NCBI RefSeq assembly: GCF_000368085.1
Contig: NZ_KB849239.1
Span: forward strand, 1,082,269-1,146,268
Source of the DNA: Acinetobacter nosocomialis NIPH 2119
GTDB lineage: Bacteria; Pseudomonadota; Gammaproteobacteria; Pseudomonadales; Moraxellaceae
Length of the DNA stretch: 64,000 bases
Direction of reading: 5' to 3'
Positions 50,901-59,384 of this stretch are shown piece by piece. Made by a program: the position numbers and the translations under genes. Each line of letters opens with the position of its first letter. Positions within the stretch are counted from its first letter, which is position 1. Under the pieces are notes generated by a model. That model worked only from the letters and a program-made list of their open reading frames with translations, was not told where the DNA came from and made no database searches.

Positions 50901-52147
50901 TTTCTTCTGAACAAAATAAAGCTGATGTCCAGTTGGTTGCTTACTTGCAAACAACAGCACCTGTGGATATTGAGAAGTTAAAGAAACAATTAGCGAAACA
51001 GCTTCCAGCTTATATGGTGCCTACACACTATGTGCTAGTTGAGAAATTCCCATTAAGTCATAATGGGAAGCTAGATCGTAAAGCACTGCCGCAACCGCAA
51101 CTTAATCCTTCAAATGCAGAAAAACAGTATGCCACCACTGCTTTTGAACACGAACTGACACGTATTTTCCAGCAAGTTTTAAATACGGATCAAACTATTG
51201 GTGTGGATGAAGATTTCTTTGCCCTTGGTGGACATTCTATTTTAGTAATGAAGCTTGCGATTGAAATCCGAAAGGTATTCAAGCGGACCATTCCAATAGG
51301 TCAGTTGATGAGTCATGTCACAATTCAACGTTTAGCGGCTTTACTTCTTACACAAGAACGTTTGGCAGAAGTCGAACAAACTGGCATGCAGCCCATTTTA
51401 CTGATCCGTGCTGGCTCTGGGCATCCATTGTTCTGTTTTTACCCAGGTTCTGGTTCCGCATGGCAATATACGGTATTGAACCGTTATCTACATCCTGATT
51501 TGCCAATTATTGGGTTGCAGTCACCTCGCCCAGATGGCTTATTGGCAAATAGTACAGATATGGATGAGCTAGTTGAAAAACAACTTGAGATTATTCGCAA
51601 GCAACAACCAACAGGCCCTTATACTTTATTAGGTTATTCACTTGGCGGTACAGTGGCTTATGCGGTTGCAGCGAAGCTCACCGAACAAGGTGAAAAAGTT
51701 GATTTTCTTGGTTTATTAGACACTTACCCTGCCGAAATTCATCAATGGTTAGATCTATCTGTAGAGGAAATGAATGCTGAAGCTGAACAAGAACAGCTCC
51801 AATTCTTCAATGATATTCTAGCCGATGCAGATACGGCATTAAGTGAAGAAACACGGCGTTTACAAGAGGATATTTTTGCGAACTACCGTGATGCCGTACG
51901 TTTATTAAAACCTTATAAAATGCCGCATTTTGACGGTGATCTACACTTAGTAGTCGCTGAAAAAGATTTGCTTCCGTATATACAACCAGAACAACAATGG
52001 TCACCTTTGGTTAAAAAACTCAATATTGTTCGTTTAAGCGAAGCAGACCATACCACTGTGTTGTCACCTGAACAACTTCAAATACTTGGACCAATGTTAA
52101 ACAGCATGATTTGTCAGGCACGCGGTTTAGAGGAGCGTATGCCATGA
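44996..52147 (+). CDS. Dimodular siderophore NRPS, C-A-T-C-A-T-TE (EntF/DhbF-like)
   Basis: 2383 aa. C1 (HHIMLDG near residue 153), A1 ([13 protein letters not shown] near 629, YGPTEYT near 782), T1 (GGDSISAIM near 1029), C2 ([11 protein letters not shown] then HHLLTDG near 1228), A2 ([11 protein letters not shown] near 1680, YGPTEAA near 1827), T2 (GGHSILVM near 2078), TE (GYSLGGT near 2212, DHTT near the end). By hand alignment the A2 pocket reads DVWHFSLVDK, the EntF serine code. The A1 pocket reads D-S-L-D-I-I-L-V-D-K, not Ser, Gly or Thr; its added Asp may suit a basic residue. No epimerase domain. Size matches DhbF (Gly-Thr), but codes do not. Expected product: oligo-ester of DHB-X-Ser. 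Confidence 0.92.
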   Translation: MNQALHNEFTQDISGPTRVELASTQLGIFLADHLSSINDLYTIAHCLELPKSVDLSLFKQAIQIGLNEADTVIASYSSDPSKPFIELNHQVQIQIEEFDFCHLTPKKAQQRLWDWMPTDRLCAKSLKETDNHLYRQVLFITHNKVYWYQRYHHIMLDGFSMINLTKRIVDLYQQLQAGKALNPSPFIDVQQVIQERQAYENSHQFKQDQNFWKTYCQDLPSPVTLSTHHLASKTTAQFVKHHLRFSSGILALIQQIASNLKVGLNDMMMSLSLQYIYKMTDKAELVVGIPFMRRLGSKAIRSTLPAVNVLPVKFSVSEKDSWASLALHVQAQLQQIRPHQKYDAEQILRDLNSIDIHERMYGPILNYKAFDQDLVLDGEKVKTHHISTGPIDDFEFSFIVQDQELIIELRADAERYTQDELFMHGQRLTLLLEQALIRPEQQWNSFNITPQQELAALTQSGIGPRVSHPEQYNNVLDIFYEQVKKYPERTAIVSGERPNLEHLSFAELAVRVNQLTRFLQENGAKKQKVIAGAIPRSIDSVVVMLSVLNSGASFLPLDLDYPIDRMQMMCEDANPLFVLTTQELAQKLPQNISQLYLDHKDVQIQIRKQDASDIPAENRKFNFQDVAYVIFTSGSTGRPKGVMNTHGSLLNLILSHKPTIYWPVLEAVNQRFPNRPLRAAHTHSFSFDSSWLQVFWMLWGQELHIFDENMRRDAFGLVQEIQQRQIDTLDLPPSFCAQMMTNGLFTENQHQPTLILIGGEAAPLALWQQLNAQPELFAHNLYGPTEYTVDTFRAELKQTARPVIGNPIGNTQAYVLDRHLQRCPTGVIGELYISGYGIANGYLGRADLSAARFVANPFEHGQRMYRTGDLVRWNSVGKLEFMGRCDDQIKIRGYRVEIGEVENALSILANVESAVVIAEPINNSHRLLGYCVVKNIELDEKTSEQLSQQYLSQLRQNLPEYMVPSALTVMSEFPRNVSGKVDKKALPRPQIRTHSRMPETPEQQLLCQIIASVLKLDAIGIDDDFFMTGGDSISAIMLCTQLRQRGYGLRPSDVFQFKTVAAIAQQLTRLDEQQAAISKPLFSADLEQKVQEKYGKNSTILPLLPLQKGMLFLSQVEKQSNYNAFTRLSLNGDIDPVRLQQALITVLKRHPQLGGHFDSELAEEPVFIYSLHPTQAWPVQFCSVTPDLLEQSIQEVLQQPIHLDQPYGLIRATLIQHAPEQSELLIMVHHLLTDGWSTPLFLHDFIKAYQQVNQPLPALEHSYEKVIKALSARDHEISKVIWKRDLTDLQPLILFNQPQKAVQETSYRLSAELGAKLQHKLRQQGITLNVFMQMIWAITLNIYAHREDIVFGTPVSGRSAPINGLEQQIGLFLNTIPVRVKLNMQQSLWEQLPHLQQLHVEHLEHDGLGLHGIQQLIAQGNLFDSLLVVENYPDSQYLQQKLGNAAISKLTNRGYSHYPLALLVIPDHQIELLLEQRGVIDQPEHFLERMVQLIEIALNEPETCLGHYCLQLAGERGLIQKVNQTQHEVPPTTLQQLLREQARNTPDKTALCDEYHQLNFSDVRFQICALAQQLQKMGVQAGDIVAVAMPRSIKLSIAILAVIEAGAAYLPIDLQHPSERIKFMLQDAKSKLVIGEQKDLAGIAHPSIATFAFNELFDDTKVNLSSYKTTVITPQHPAYLIYTSGTTGQPKGVMVSHHAIVNRILWMQSEYPLSANDTILQKTPCTFDVSVWEFFWSYLVGARLVMAPVDAHRDPLALLSLIQKYQITTLHFVPSMLAVFENAATEILSSAQLQSLPIRRVFCSGEALPAALAKSFTEHFSCELHNLYGPTEAAVDVSYMDATLGLHPEESSVAIGYPVWNTQLYILDQYLRPVPVGVDGELYLAGHQLAMGYLHRADLTSTRFVANPFAAGQRMYRTGDIARWHADGSIQYVGRADDQLKIRGQRIELGEIEQQLCLISSLDVVVHPISSEQNKADVQLVAYLQTTAPVDIEKLKKQLAKQLPAYMVPTHYVLVEKFPLSHNGKLDRKALPQPQLNPSNAEKQYATTAFEHELTRIFQQVLNTDQTIGVDEDFFALGGHSILVMKLAIEIRKVFKRTIPIGQLMSHVTIQRLAALLLTQERLAEVEQTGMQPILLIRAGSGHPLFCFYPGSGSAWQYTVLNRYLHPDLPIIGLQSPRPDGLLANSTDMDELVEKQLEIIRKQQPTGPYTLLGYSLGGTVAYAVAAKLTEQGEKVDFLGLLDTYPAEIHQWLDLSVEEMNAEAEQEQLQFFNDILADADTALSEETRRLQEDIFANYRDAVRLLKPYKMPHFDGDLHLVVAEKDLLPYIQPEQQWSPLVKKLNIVRLSEADHTTVLSPEQLQILGPMLNSMICQARGLEERMP

Positions 52148-53394
52148 GCTTTAAATCTATATTGACCGATTTTAGTCTTTTAAAACGTAATGCTCATTTC
52201 CGACATGTATTTATTGCCCGCACATTGTCATTGTTAACGATTGGCATGTTGGTCGTAGCTATTCCAAAACAAGTCTATGACATTACGGGGAACTCGCTTA
52301 ACGTTGCTGTTGCAATGGCTTTTGAAGGCATTGCCATGTTTATTGGCTTGTTACTTGGTGGTTTGCTGTCAGATCGCAAAGACCGAAAATGGATGATTCT
52401 ATTAGCACGTGGTGTGTGTGGTTTAGGCTTTGCAGGCCTCGCCATTAACGCCATGTTTGAGCACCCTTCACTCTATGCTATTTATTTTTTATCGGCATGG
52501 GATGGTTTCTTTGGTGCACTGGGTGTAACAGCAATGATGGCGATTATGCCTGTGATTGTAGGGCGTGAAAATATCGTACAAGCCCGTGCGATCAGTATGG
52601 TATCCGTACGTCTTGCAACTGTTATTTCACCAGCAATCGGCGGTATTTTAATTGCTGCTAGTGGTGTCGCAACTGTGTATTGGGTCTCAACGGTTGGTAC
52701 TTTACTTACTGTGTTTTTATTGATGGGATTGCCAGCACTTAAACCGCAACATACATCAAATGGTGAAAGTCCTCTTCGACAATTAGCTCAAGGGTTCAAG
52801 TTTGTTTTTAAAAATAAAGTGGTCGGTAGCACCATTTTAATTGGAACATTGCTTAGTTTTAGCAGTGCTATTCGAATTATTTTTCCACAAATGGCAGATG
52901 AAATTTTCCACGGCGGTGCATTTGAACTCGGACTTATGTATTCAGCTGTTCCTTTAGGTTCAACCTTGGGTGCCTTACTCAGTGGATGGACAACACGTTT
53001 ACTCAGACCCGGCTTAGTCATGCTCTATACCTGCTTAGGTGTTTTTGGTTGTATGATTATGATTGGGCTCTCTCCTTGGTTACTGGTGACCTTGCCCATT
53101 TTATGTTTGTTCGGATATTTGATGTCGATTGCTAACTTGCTTCAATACAGCATTGTGCAAGGACATACACCTGATGAATATTTAGGACGCATTAATGCTA
53201 TCTGGCTTGCACAAGATGCTTTAGGTGATTCAATTGCTACAACAACTTTAGGCCTTTTAACTCGGTTTTTACCAATATCAGGAAGTATTCTCTTCTTTGG
53301 AATAGTAAGTTTTGCGGTAGGATTTATGTTCTTATTCCATTCTCAAGATATGCGTGAAACCGGATTTCAAGATCCTAAACTACAAGAAAATTAA
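52144..53394 (+). CDS. entS: EntS-type MFS siderophore exporter
   Basis: 416 aa, the same length as E. coli EntS, with about 12 membrane spans. Opens [20 protein letters not shown] and has [22 protein letters not shown], the MFS loop motif. The ATG overlaps the NRPS stop (ATGA), with GAGGAG just upstream, so it is coupled to the NRPS. It exports the siderophore across the inner membrane. Confidence 0.93.
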   Translation: MSFKSILTDFSLLKRNAHFRHVFIARTLSLLTIGMLVVAIPKQVYDITGNSLNVAVAMAFEGIAMFIGLLLGGLLSDRKDRKWMILLARGVCGLGFAGLAINAMFEHPSLYAIYFLSAWDGFFGALGVTAMMAIMPVIVGRENIVQARAISMVSVRLATVISPAIGGILIAASGVATVYWVSTVGTLLTVFLLMGLPALKPQHTSNGESPLRQLAQGFKFVFKNKVVGSTILIGTLLSFSSAIRIIFPQMADEIFHGGAFELGLMYSAVPLGSTLGALLSGWTTRLLRPGLVMLYTCLGVFGCMIMIGLSPWLLVTLPILCLFGYLMSIANLLQYSIVQGHTPDEYLGRINAIWLAQDALGDSIATTTLGLLTRFLPISGSILFFGIVSFAVGFMFLFHSQDMRETGFQDPKLQEN

Positions 53395-53405
53395 AATCTA
53401 AATAA

Positions 53406-53433
53406 AAAAGAAGGCAATGCGTTGCCTTCTTTT
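53406..53433. terminator. Bidirectional terminator between entS and entD
   Basis: AAAAGAAGGCAA and TTGCCTTCTTTT form a perfect 12-bp stem with a 4-nt loop. Confidence 0.9.
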
Positions 53434-53436
53434 GCT

Positions 53437-54183
53437 TTAAACAGAATAGCTTGCTTGATAAACCCAAGTCATAACACAGCCTTGTTCTACAACCCATCCC
53501 CCTTGATATTGTTCTAAAAGTTGATAACGCTGTTGAGTTTCTAATGTAAAAGCTAACGTTAATGTTTGATTGTCAAAATTAATATCAACAATAGATGCTT
53601 CTAAGAAATCAATATATTGCTTTGCTGTGGAATAAACTGCTTTATATAGGCTTTCTTTTACAGAGAAAATTAAGCTTACGTATCGGGCAAAATCAAAAAA
53701 CTTAGCCGCCTTACAGCTCCATAAATCAAGCTCAGATGGCGTTAAAATAAGGTGTGCACTTTCTTTTGCAAATTCTGAAGTTACCCAGTGCTCGATATCA
53801 ATTCCCAAATAAAGCGCGTTATTTGATAGCCCAACAATTAACTTATTTTGTGAATGACTAATACTACCCAAAATATGAGATGGCCAAATGGGCAAATGTT
53901 CATACATAGAAGTTATTGGCTGATTCAAACTGAAATGATGATTTAAAACAGCCTGTGCTAAGACCCTACCACATAAGTACTCATTTTTACGCTCGATACG
54001 CGCTTGAGCAATTTTTAGGGGATGCTCTAACTGTTGATCTATATGCAAATGCTGTGTTTTTGATAAGTCTACCCCATAACAGAATAGCCCCGATGTGAAA
54101 AAAATAGAGCTCGAAATTTCATAAATTGATTTGCTGAGTTGTTCAGGAATATATAGATAATGACTCACTGTATTTGGCTTCAA
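53437..54183 (-). CDS. entD: EntD-type 4'-phosphopantetheinyl transferase
   Basis: 248 aa. Arms the carrier domains of EntB and the NRPS. LYLGIDIEHWV holds the metal-binding Asp, and IFSVKESLYKAVYS the conserved Glu and Lys. It diverges from the DUF3325 gene across a Fur-box region. Confidence 0.92.
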   Translation of the reverse strand: MKPNTVSHYLYIPEQLSKSIYEISSSIFFTSGLFCYGVDLSKTQHLHIDQQLEHPLKIAQARIERKNEYLCGRVLAQAVLNHHFSLNQPITSMYEHLPIWPSHILGSISHSQNKLIVGLSNNALYLGIDIEHWVTSEFAKESAHLILTPSELDLWSCKAAKFFDFARYVSLIFSVKESLYKAVYSTAKQYIDFLEASIVDINFDNQTLTLAFTLETQQRYQLLEQYQGGWVVEQGCVMTWVYQASYSV

Positions 54184-54250
54184 AATAAATACTTTTAATA
54201 TGTTCTCTCTTATCTTAACTTACGAGCCGCAATTTAATAAATAATTATAC

Positions 54251-54278
54251 TTATCATTTGATAATAATTATTATTTAC
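54251..54278. promoter_or_regulatory. Fur box between entD and the DUF3325-DUF3649-PepSY operon
   Basis: TTATCATTTGATAATAATTATTATTTA contains overlapping Fur hexamers (core GATAATAATTATTATT, 54260-54275). It is placed to control both divergent units. Confidence 0.7.
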
Positions 54279-54327
54279 TTATACTGTTGGGTAAATTTTG
54301 ACTTTAATTTACTTATAAACATCGATT

Positions 54328-54585
54328 ATGAAACTTATAGGACTTTTTTTGACCCTGTTAGGAGCGGTCAGTATCTATTGTAGTCATAGCAATCAAAATC
54401 TGTTGTCTCACCATCTTCCAGCTCTATTTAAGTATTTGGGTATAGTACTGTTGAGTGTTGGATTGATTGCACTCTTTGCGAGCTTACCAAAAGTTGTTGC
54501 TGCTTTCTGCTGGTTCATGCTCATCATTTTTGCATGGTCGTTTCTTCCCTTTATAGCGCTTTTTAAACGGAAATTGGTTTCATGA
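54328..54585 (+). CDS. Small membrane protein, DUF3325-like
   Basis: 85 aa with three hydrophobic segments and a basic end. It fits the DUF3325 proteins found beside PepSY iron-reductase-type genes. It overlaps the next gene by 4 bp. Exact role unknown. Confidence 0.7.
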   Translation: MKLIGLFLTLLGAVSIYCSHSNQNLLSHHLPALFKYLGIVLLSVGLIALFASLPKVVAAFCWFMLIIFAWSFLPFIALFKRKLVS

Positions 54586-54872
54586 AAGCTAAAATTCAGT
54601 CTCCTATCCAGCCAGACTGGTGGAGTAAAACTTGTGCTGGCGGGGTTTTAGGACTAAGCCTTTCTATCGCGATTGGCAATTTAGTAGTTCTATTAGGTCG
54701 TCCTTATGTTGCCATGGATTTATTAGTGCAATTGGGAATGTGGAGTGTGCCTTGGGTTTGGATGCCTATTATGTTTGCCAGTTATTTTTTTACGACCGGA
54801 CAAAAAGCACTGATCTATTTATCCATTGCGAATGCCCTAGCGTATAGCTGTATTTTCGTATTGCGGGGTTAA
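54582..54872 (+). CDS. Small membrane protein, DUF3649-like
   Basis: 96 aa, about three membrane helices after DWWSKTCAGGVLGLSLSIAI. It resembles DUF3649 proteins, usual partners of PepSY transmembrane proteins in iron loci. The second gene of three, coupled at both ends. Confidence 0.7.
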   Translation: MKAKIQSPIQPDWWSKTCAGGVLGLSLSIAIGNLVVLLGRPYVAMDLLVQLGMWSVPWVWMPIMFASYFFTTGQKALIYLSIANALAYSCIFVLRG

Positions 54873-54874
54873 AC

Positions 54875-56479
54875 ATGAAAGTACGTTCAGACATTATGAA
54901 ATTAGCAAAAAGCATGCATACTTGGGTGGGTGTATGTGCAGGGATTTTGCTTTTTATCTGTTTCTTTGCTGGTGGGCTTAGCATGTTTCAGCACCACATT
55001 AGTAAGTGGGCTACGCCAACGCAGCAAGTTTTACCTAAAGTTTCACCTAACCAATATAATGAGCTTATTCAAAAAGTTCAGGCTACCTATCCTGCTGCAC
55101 AAAAGAACTTCACACTAAACTTAGCGTCCAATGAATTTCACTACGCACCTATTACGTGGAGTGAGCATGAACGTGGAGATGGCTTTAATGCTGCTCAGTC
55201 TACGTGGATGGCAAGCTTAGACAATAAAGGTCAGTTAATCGTTGCTCAGGAAAACTTATCTAAAGCAGGTTGGCTAATCGAACAGTTGCATGAAACAGCA
55301 GGCATACCCGGCATGGCAGGTCATCACGGATTAGGACTTTACGTGATGGGCGTGGTTTCTATTTTATATTTTCTTGCTTTACTTTCAGGAGTGATTATTC
55401 TTTTACCAACTTTGGTAAAGGATTACTTTGTCATCCGTCCTGGTAAAAATAAAAAGCGTTTTTGGTTAGATGCGCATAACGTGATTGGAATTACGAGCTT
55501 ACCTTTTCACATCATTATTAGCATTAGCGTTATTGTCTTTGCTTTTCATGACTTTTTTTACGATGCGATTGGTCAGCTTGCACTCAAAGGACAGCCTGTT
55601 TTTCAGCGTTCTCCCCCAGCACTTATTCAACCAAAACAAACACAAATTGATGTGCAGCAAATATTAGCTCAAACAAAAAAAGTAGCACCTGAATATTCAG
55701 TTGACTATATCCAGTTCAGTAACCTCGATAAACCTGAAAAAGCCAATGCACGTATAGCCTTGTATAGCCCCGATCAGATGTTACGTGGCGCAAATCAAGA
55801 CTTTATGCGTATGAACCCCTATGCCGTTGAGCACTTTAACCATAAAGGTATTAATACTCAGACTGATGGAGGTAATAAGTTAATCAATGCCATGTTTAGC
55901 CTACATTTTGGAAGTTTTGGGGGTACGGGCGTACGTTGGATTTATTTTGTGTTAGGTGTCGGTGGCGCTTTCCTATTTTACACAGGGAACATTCTTTGGG
56001 TTGAAACTCGTGCACGTAAACAAAAGCGTGCTGAAGATTCTGTTCCTGTCCAACGTAAAGATGTGGTGTTCCTCGCGAACTTAACTATAGGTGCATGTTT
56101 AGGGTGTGTTCTAGCTATCGTAGGCACAATGTTAGCTAGTCGTTGGCTTTTCGCTACACTCAACATTGAAAGTATAAATCACGTCTTCATGTATGGTTAT
56201 TATGCGATTTTCCTACTGACTTTGATTTATACCTTTGTGATTGGCTACGCAAAAGCTTTACCACAACTGCTCTTAACCTTGGTTTTTGTGTTATTTGCGA
56301 TTCCACTTACATCTCTTTTAGCTTACTTCATTCCCCAAAGTGGCTTATGGGTACATGGCGGAGAAATCTTAGTAGTTGATTTATTAGCTGTCATTTTTGC
56401 TTTCGCTTTCTGGCGTTTTTATCAACAAGCCCAAGATCGCCGAAAATCTGCTCCAACAGGTAGTTTATGGGCTAGTTAA
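54875..56479 (+). CDS. PepSY-associated transmembrane protein (putative ferri-siderophore reductase)
   Basis: 534 aa. MHTWVGVCAGILLFICFFAG is the first PepSY-TM helix with a conserved His. Further His-bearing helices are HHGLGLYVMGV, DAHNVIGITSLPFHIIIS and LHFGSFGGTGVRWIYFVLG. Paired His in helices suggest heme binding, as in FoxB/PiuB-type inner-membrane iron reductases. No FepBCDG-like ABC importer is in the window, so iron may be released by reduction in the periplasm (inference). Last gene of the operon. Confidence 0.85.
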   Translation: MKVRSDIMKLAKSMHTWVGVCAGILLFICFFAGGLSMFQHHISKWATPTQQVLPKVSPNQYNELIQKVQATYPAAQKNFTLNLASNEFHYAPITWSEHERGDGFNAAQSTWMASLDNKGQLIVAQENLSKAGWLIEQLHETAGIPGMAGHHGLGLYVMGVVSILYFLALLSGVIILLPTLVKDYFVIRPGKNKKRFWLDAHNVIGITSLPFHIIISISVIVFAFHDFFYDAIGQLALKGQPVFQRSPPALIQPKQTQIDVQQILAQTKKVAPEYSVDYIQFSNLDKPEKANARIALYSPDQMLRGANQDFMRMNPYAVEHFNHKGINTQTDGGNKLINAMFSLHFGSFGGTGVRWIYFVLGVGGAFLFYTGNILWVETRARKQKRAEDSVPVQRKDVVFLANLTIGACLGCVLAIVGTMLASRWLFATLNIESINHVFMYGYYAIFLLTLIYTFVIGYAKALPQLLLTLVFVLFAIPLTSLLAYFIPQSGLWVHGGEILVVDLLAVIFAFAFWRFYQQAQDRRKSAPTGSLWAS

Positions 56480-56522
56480 CACTATAAATCAATGACTGAA
56501 ATAATGTGTGAAATATGAAAAA

Positions 56523-57143
56523 TTATAAAACCCACATTGTTTCGGTCAGTTGTTTAATTTCTTGAATATCATGACTTACATAAATCATCGGAATTTTTAT
56601 TTCCTCTTTTACCTTCTGAAAAAAAGGAATAATTTCAGCTTTATGATTCGCATCTAATGCTGATAACGGCTCATCTAGTAGTAACAGCTTAGGTGAATAT
56701 AACAATGCTCGACCCAGTGCCACGCGCTGCTTTTCCCCACCTGAGAGTTTGATAGGCATACGTTGTAATAAGTGCCCTAACTTTAATAATTCAATAATGT
56801 AATCTGCTTCAAAGTGACGTTCTTGTTGGGAAAGATGCTTAAGACCAAATAATAAATTTTGCTTTACCGTTTTATGCGGAAAAAGCTGAGCATCTTGAAA
56901 AACCAATCCAACATGCCGCTTTTGCGTGCTCAAGTTAATTTTTTGATCTGAATCAAACCATGTTTGGTCCTGTATTTTAATGACTCCACTACGCGGAGTG
57001 TTCAGCCCTGCAATAGCATGTAAAATGGACGTTTTACCTGAACCGGATGCACCAAATAGCCCAATAACAGAAGCATCGGACTTGAAACTAGGCTCAATAT
57101 GAAATTGCCCCATGTGTAGCTCAAAACGGCAATCAATCAACAT
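56523..57143 (-). CDS. modC: ModC molybdate ABC ATPase, short form without TOBE domain
   Basis: 206 aa. Walker A GASGSGKTS, Q-loop VFQDAQLFPHKT, signature LSGGEKQRVALGRAL, Walker B LLLLDEPLSALDAN, switch His YVSHDIQEI. It ends right after the ATPase core; E. coli ModC has about 350 residues with a molybdate-sensing C-terminal domain. The stop is 44 bp from the convergent PepSY gene, so nothing remains of a tail. Starts 4 bp after modB. Confidence 0.9.
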   Translation of the reverse strand: MLIDCRFELHMGQFHIEPSFKSDASVIGLFGASGSGKTSILHAIAGLNTPRSGVIKIQDQTWFDSDQKINLSTQKRHVGLVFQDAQLFPHKTVKQNLLFGLKHLSQQERHFEADYIIELLKLGHLLQRMPIKLSGGEKQRVALGRALLYSPKLLLLDEPLSALDANHKAEIIPFFQKVKEEIKIPMIYVSHDIQEIKQLTETMWVL

Positions 57144-57147
57144 AATC

Positions 57148-57840
57148 TTACCGCCCTAAGCGCTTCTTTTGATAACGATGAAACCACTGTGCAAACCATA
57201 GTGCTAAAAAAGCCACGCTTAACGATAAAACAATAAGTCGTTGAATAGCGGCCTCGGTATCGGGTTGTTGCATTAAGCTATACATGGCTAGAGGCAAAGT
57301 CCGTGTTTCATTTGAAATATTACCAACAAAAGTAATAGTGGCTCCAAACTCACCTAGACTCCGGCAAAAGCACAAAATGGCACCAATTAAAATACCACTG
57401 CTGGCAAGTGGCAATGTGACATGGAAAAATGCCCCTAAAGATGAGGCACCTAATGTCTTTGCTGCCATTTCTAAACGCTGATCGACCAGCTCAATTGCTA
57501 GTCGAATCGATTGTACCAACAGCGGAAAACCCATTACTGCGGAAGCAAGAACGGCGCCTTTCCAGTTAAATGCAAAATCAATTCCGAGTGGAGCTAAATA
57601 TTGCCCAATAATCCCGCGGCTCCCAAAAACTTGTAAAAGCAAATAACCAGGCACCACTGGCGGTAATACCAAAGGTAAAAACACCAATGTTTCAATGAAT
57701 GACTTACCCCAAAAGTCTTTACGTGCTAGAAACCATCCCACACAAATTGCAGGAATAATACTGACAACAAGACAACTTGCTGCAACCTTACAAGAAAGTT
57801 GCAGCACGCTGAGTTCTTCTGGGGTTAAAGAGAACATCAT
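57148..57840 (-). CDS. modB: ModB molybdate ABC permease
   Basis: 230 aa, five or more helices. VFLPLVLPPVVPGYLLL and the loop RTLGASSLGAFFHVTLPLA, then FCRSLGEFGATITF, are typical of ModB. It overlaps modA by 4 bp. Confidence 0.94.
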   Translation of the reverse strand: MMFSLTPEELSVLQLSCKVAASCLVVSIIPAICVGWFLARKDFWGKSFIETLVFLPLVLPPVVPGYLLLQVFGSRGIIGQYLAPLGIDFAFNWKGAVLASAVMGFPLLVQSIRLAIELVDQRLEMAAKTLGASSLGAFFHVTLPLASSGILIGAILCFCRSLGEFGATITFVGNISNETRTLPLAMYSLMQQPDTEAAIQRLIVLSLSVAFLALWFAQWFHRYQKKRLGR

Positions 57841-58622
57841 GGTTTAACTGGAGCTAGCACACTAAAGCCATATTTTTTAAAGACAGCTTTGGCTTGGTTG
57901 CTTTGTAAAAATTGATAGAACTTTGTTGAATTTGGAGTCTTTTTAACTATCCCTATAGGGTAAGTAATTGGCGAATGTGTATTTTCTGGAAATACGCCAG
58001 CTACAGTCACATCTTTGCTAATCGCTGCATCGGTTGCATAGACAATCCCAACCTGACATTCACCACGCGCAACAAAATTTAATGCAGCTCGAACATCTTC
58101 TGTTTCAACTAACTTCGGCTCAATACGACTCCACCAACCTAAATTGATAAAAGCTTGTTTAGCGTATTTGCCTACAGGCACACTTTTGGTATCTCCTGTA
58201 CAAATCTTTCCAGTAAAGACTTTATTGGGATCAGTGGTTTTATCTAATTTTATATTTAATGGTCTTCCTTTAGGTGTAATTAAAACCAAACGGTTACCTA
58301 ATAAATTTATACGGCCATTTGCTGCAACTTGTTTTTTGTTTTGTAGATAATCCATCCACTGTGTATCTGCTGAAATAAAAATATCTGCGGGCGCACCTGC
58401 TTCAATTTGCTTAGCTAAGGTCGATGAGCCTGCATATGAAGTTTTAACTTCTACTTTATTCTGTTTTTCGTAAATTTTTTCTAAATCGTTAATTGCATTC
58501 GTTAAGCTTGCTGCTGCATAAACAGTAACTGATTCAGCCTTGGCTGAGATATTAAAAACCAATCCAATGCTGAGGACTGAACAGGCTAAAGCCAAATTTT
58601 TTATCTTCGTATCACTTACCAT
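57837..58622 (-). CDS. modA: ModA periplasmic molybdate-binding protein
   Basis: 261 aa with signal ending AKA-ESV. VYAAASLTNAINDLEKIYE, TSYAGSSTLAKQIEAGAPAD, and GIVYATDA near the hinge are ModA motifs. First gene of modABC, downstream of a ModE operator. Confidence 0.94.
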   Translation of the reverse strand: MVSDTKIKNLALACSVLSIGLVFNISAKAESVTVYAAASLTNAINDLEKIYEKQNKVEVKTSYAGSSTLAKQIEAGAPADIFISADTQWMDYLQNKKQVAANGRINLLGNRLVLITPKGRPLNIKLDKTTDPNKVFTGKICTGDTKSVPVGKYAKQAFINLGWWSRIEPKLVETEDVRAALNFVARGECQVGIVYATDAAISKDVTVAGVFPENTHSPITYPIGIVKKTPNSTKFYQFLQSNQAKAVFKKYGFSVLAPVKP

Positions 58623-58649
58623 TATTGTTACCTTTTTTGTGTTTTTTGC

Positions 58650-58677
58650 AGCGATATATACTCAAGAATATAGCGCT
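58650..58677 (-). promoter_or_regulatory. ModE-type operator before modA
   Basis: AGCGATATAT (58650-58659) and ATATAGCGCT (58668-58677) are inverted half-sites, 9 of 10 matching, with an 8-bp spacer. They closely resemble the E. coli ModE site half ATCGCTATATA. The site lies 28 bp upstream of modA. Confidence 0.8.
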
Positions 58678-58811
58678 ACATAAAGATTATGAAAAGCATA
58701 ATTCGTTAACTATTGATGACTGGAATGTATTAGTGCTTTTGCAGCATGCACGTGATATTAAGCAAAAGCTATACCAAATTAAAAGATTTCATCGTTATGC
58801 AATCTTTTATC

Positions 58812-59162
58812 TTAACCTTTTAAATAATTACTCATGATTTGATAATCACGCTCTAAGGCTTGTCGAGCATTGATTTCCATTTGGCGGTAATGCTTTAAGA
58901 CTTTGTGGCCCAAAGCTGTGACGGCTGCCCCACCACCATGTGTTCCACCCGTTTGTGTTTCCACTAAAGCTGTTTCAAAGCATTGATTCATGGTGTCGAC
59001 CAACTGCCATGCACGGCGGTAGCTCATATTCATAGATTTTGCTGCCTGTGAGATTGAACCCGTTCTCTCAATTGCTTCAAGTAAGTCTGCCTTACCCGGA
59101 CCAAATGCAATATTTTGCTCTAAAAGAATTCTAATTTGTAATTTTAAGTTTTGTTCTTTCAT
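58812..59162 (-). CDS. modE: ModE-type winged-helix regulator (DNA-binding domain only)
   Basis: 116 aa. GKADLLEAIERTGSISQAAK, SMNMSYRRAWQLVDTMN and TGGTHGGGAAVTALG are the ModE N-domain. The molybdate-binding Mop domains of full ModE are absent. It lies upstream of the mod operon on the same strand and probably represses it through the 58650 site. Confidence 0.9.
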   Translation of the reverse strand: MKEQNLKLQIRILLEQNIAFGPGKADLLEAIERTGSISQAAKSMNMSYRRAWQLVDTMNQCFETALVETQTGGTHGGGAAVTALGHKVLKHYRQMEINARQALERDYQIMSNYLKG

Positions 59163-59287
59163 AGACTTAGTTCACAAAGTTTCATTTTTATGCTGCTTAA
59201 CATTATAGGGAACTTTAATAGGTTAAAACACATACAAATTTAAATCTCTACTTTTTCTTCAAAAGAATTCGATTAAAAAATCAAAAC

Positions 59288-59323
59288 TGCACAAAGTGGA
59301 TAAAGATCTGGAAAAAACGGATA
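59288..59323 (+). promoter_or_regulatory. Two XylS/BenR-type boxes in the antA promoter
   Basis: TGCA-N6-GGATA at 59288-59302 and TGGA-N6-GGATA at 59309-59323, 21 bp apart. This is the arrangement known for XylS at Pm. It is a probable AntR target. The antA ribosome-binding site GGAGG is at about 59371. Confidence 0.8.
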
Positions 59324-59384
59324 GAGAGGAATGCTTAATCGCGGTTCAATCAGTTAAAAGCTGATTGATTGGAGGATTGAGTAA

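Noticed and set aside
58625-58837. 70-codon frame between modA and modE
   Set aside because: It runs through the ModE operator and overlaps the modE end; no ribosome-binding site.
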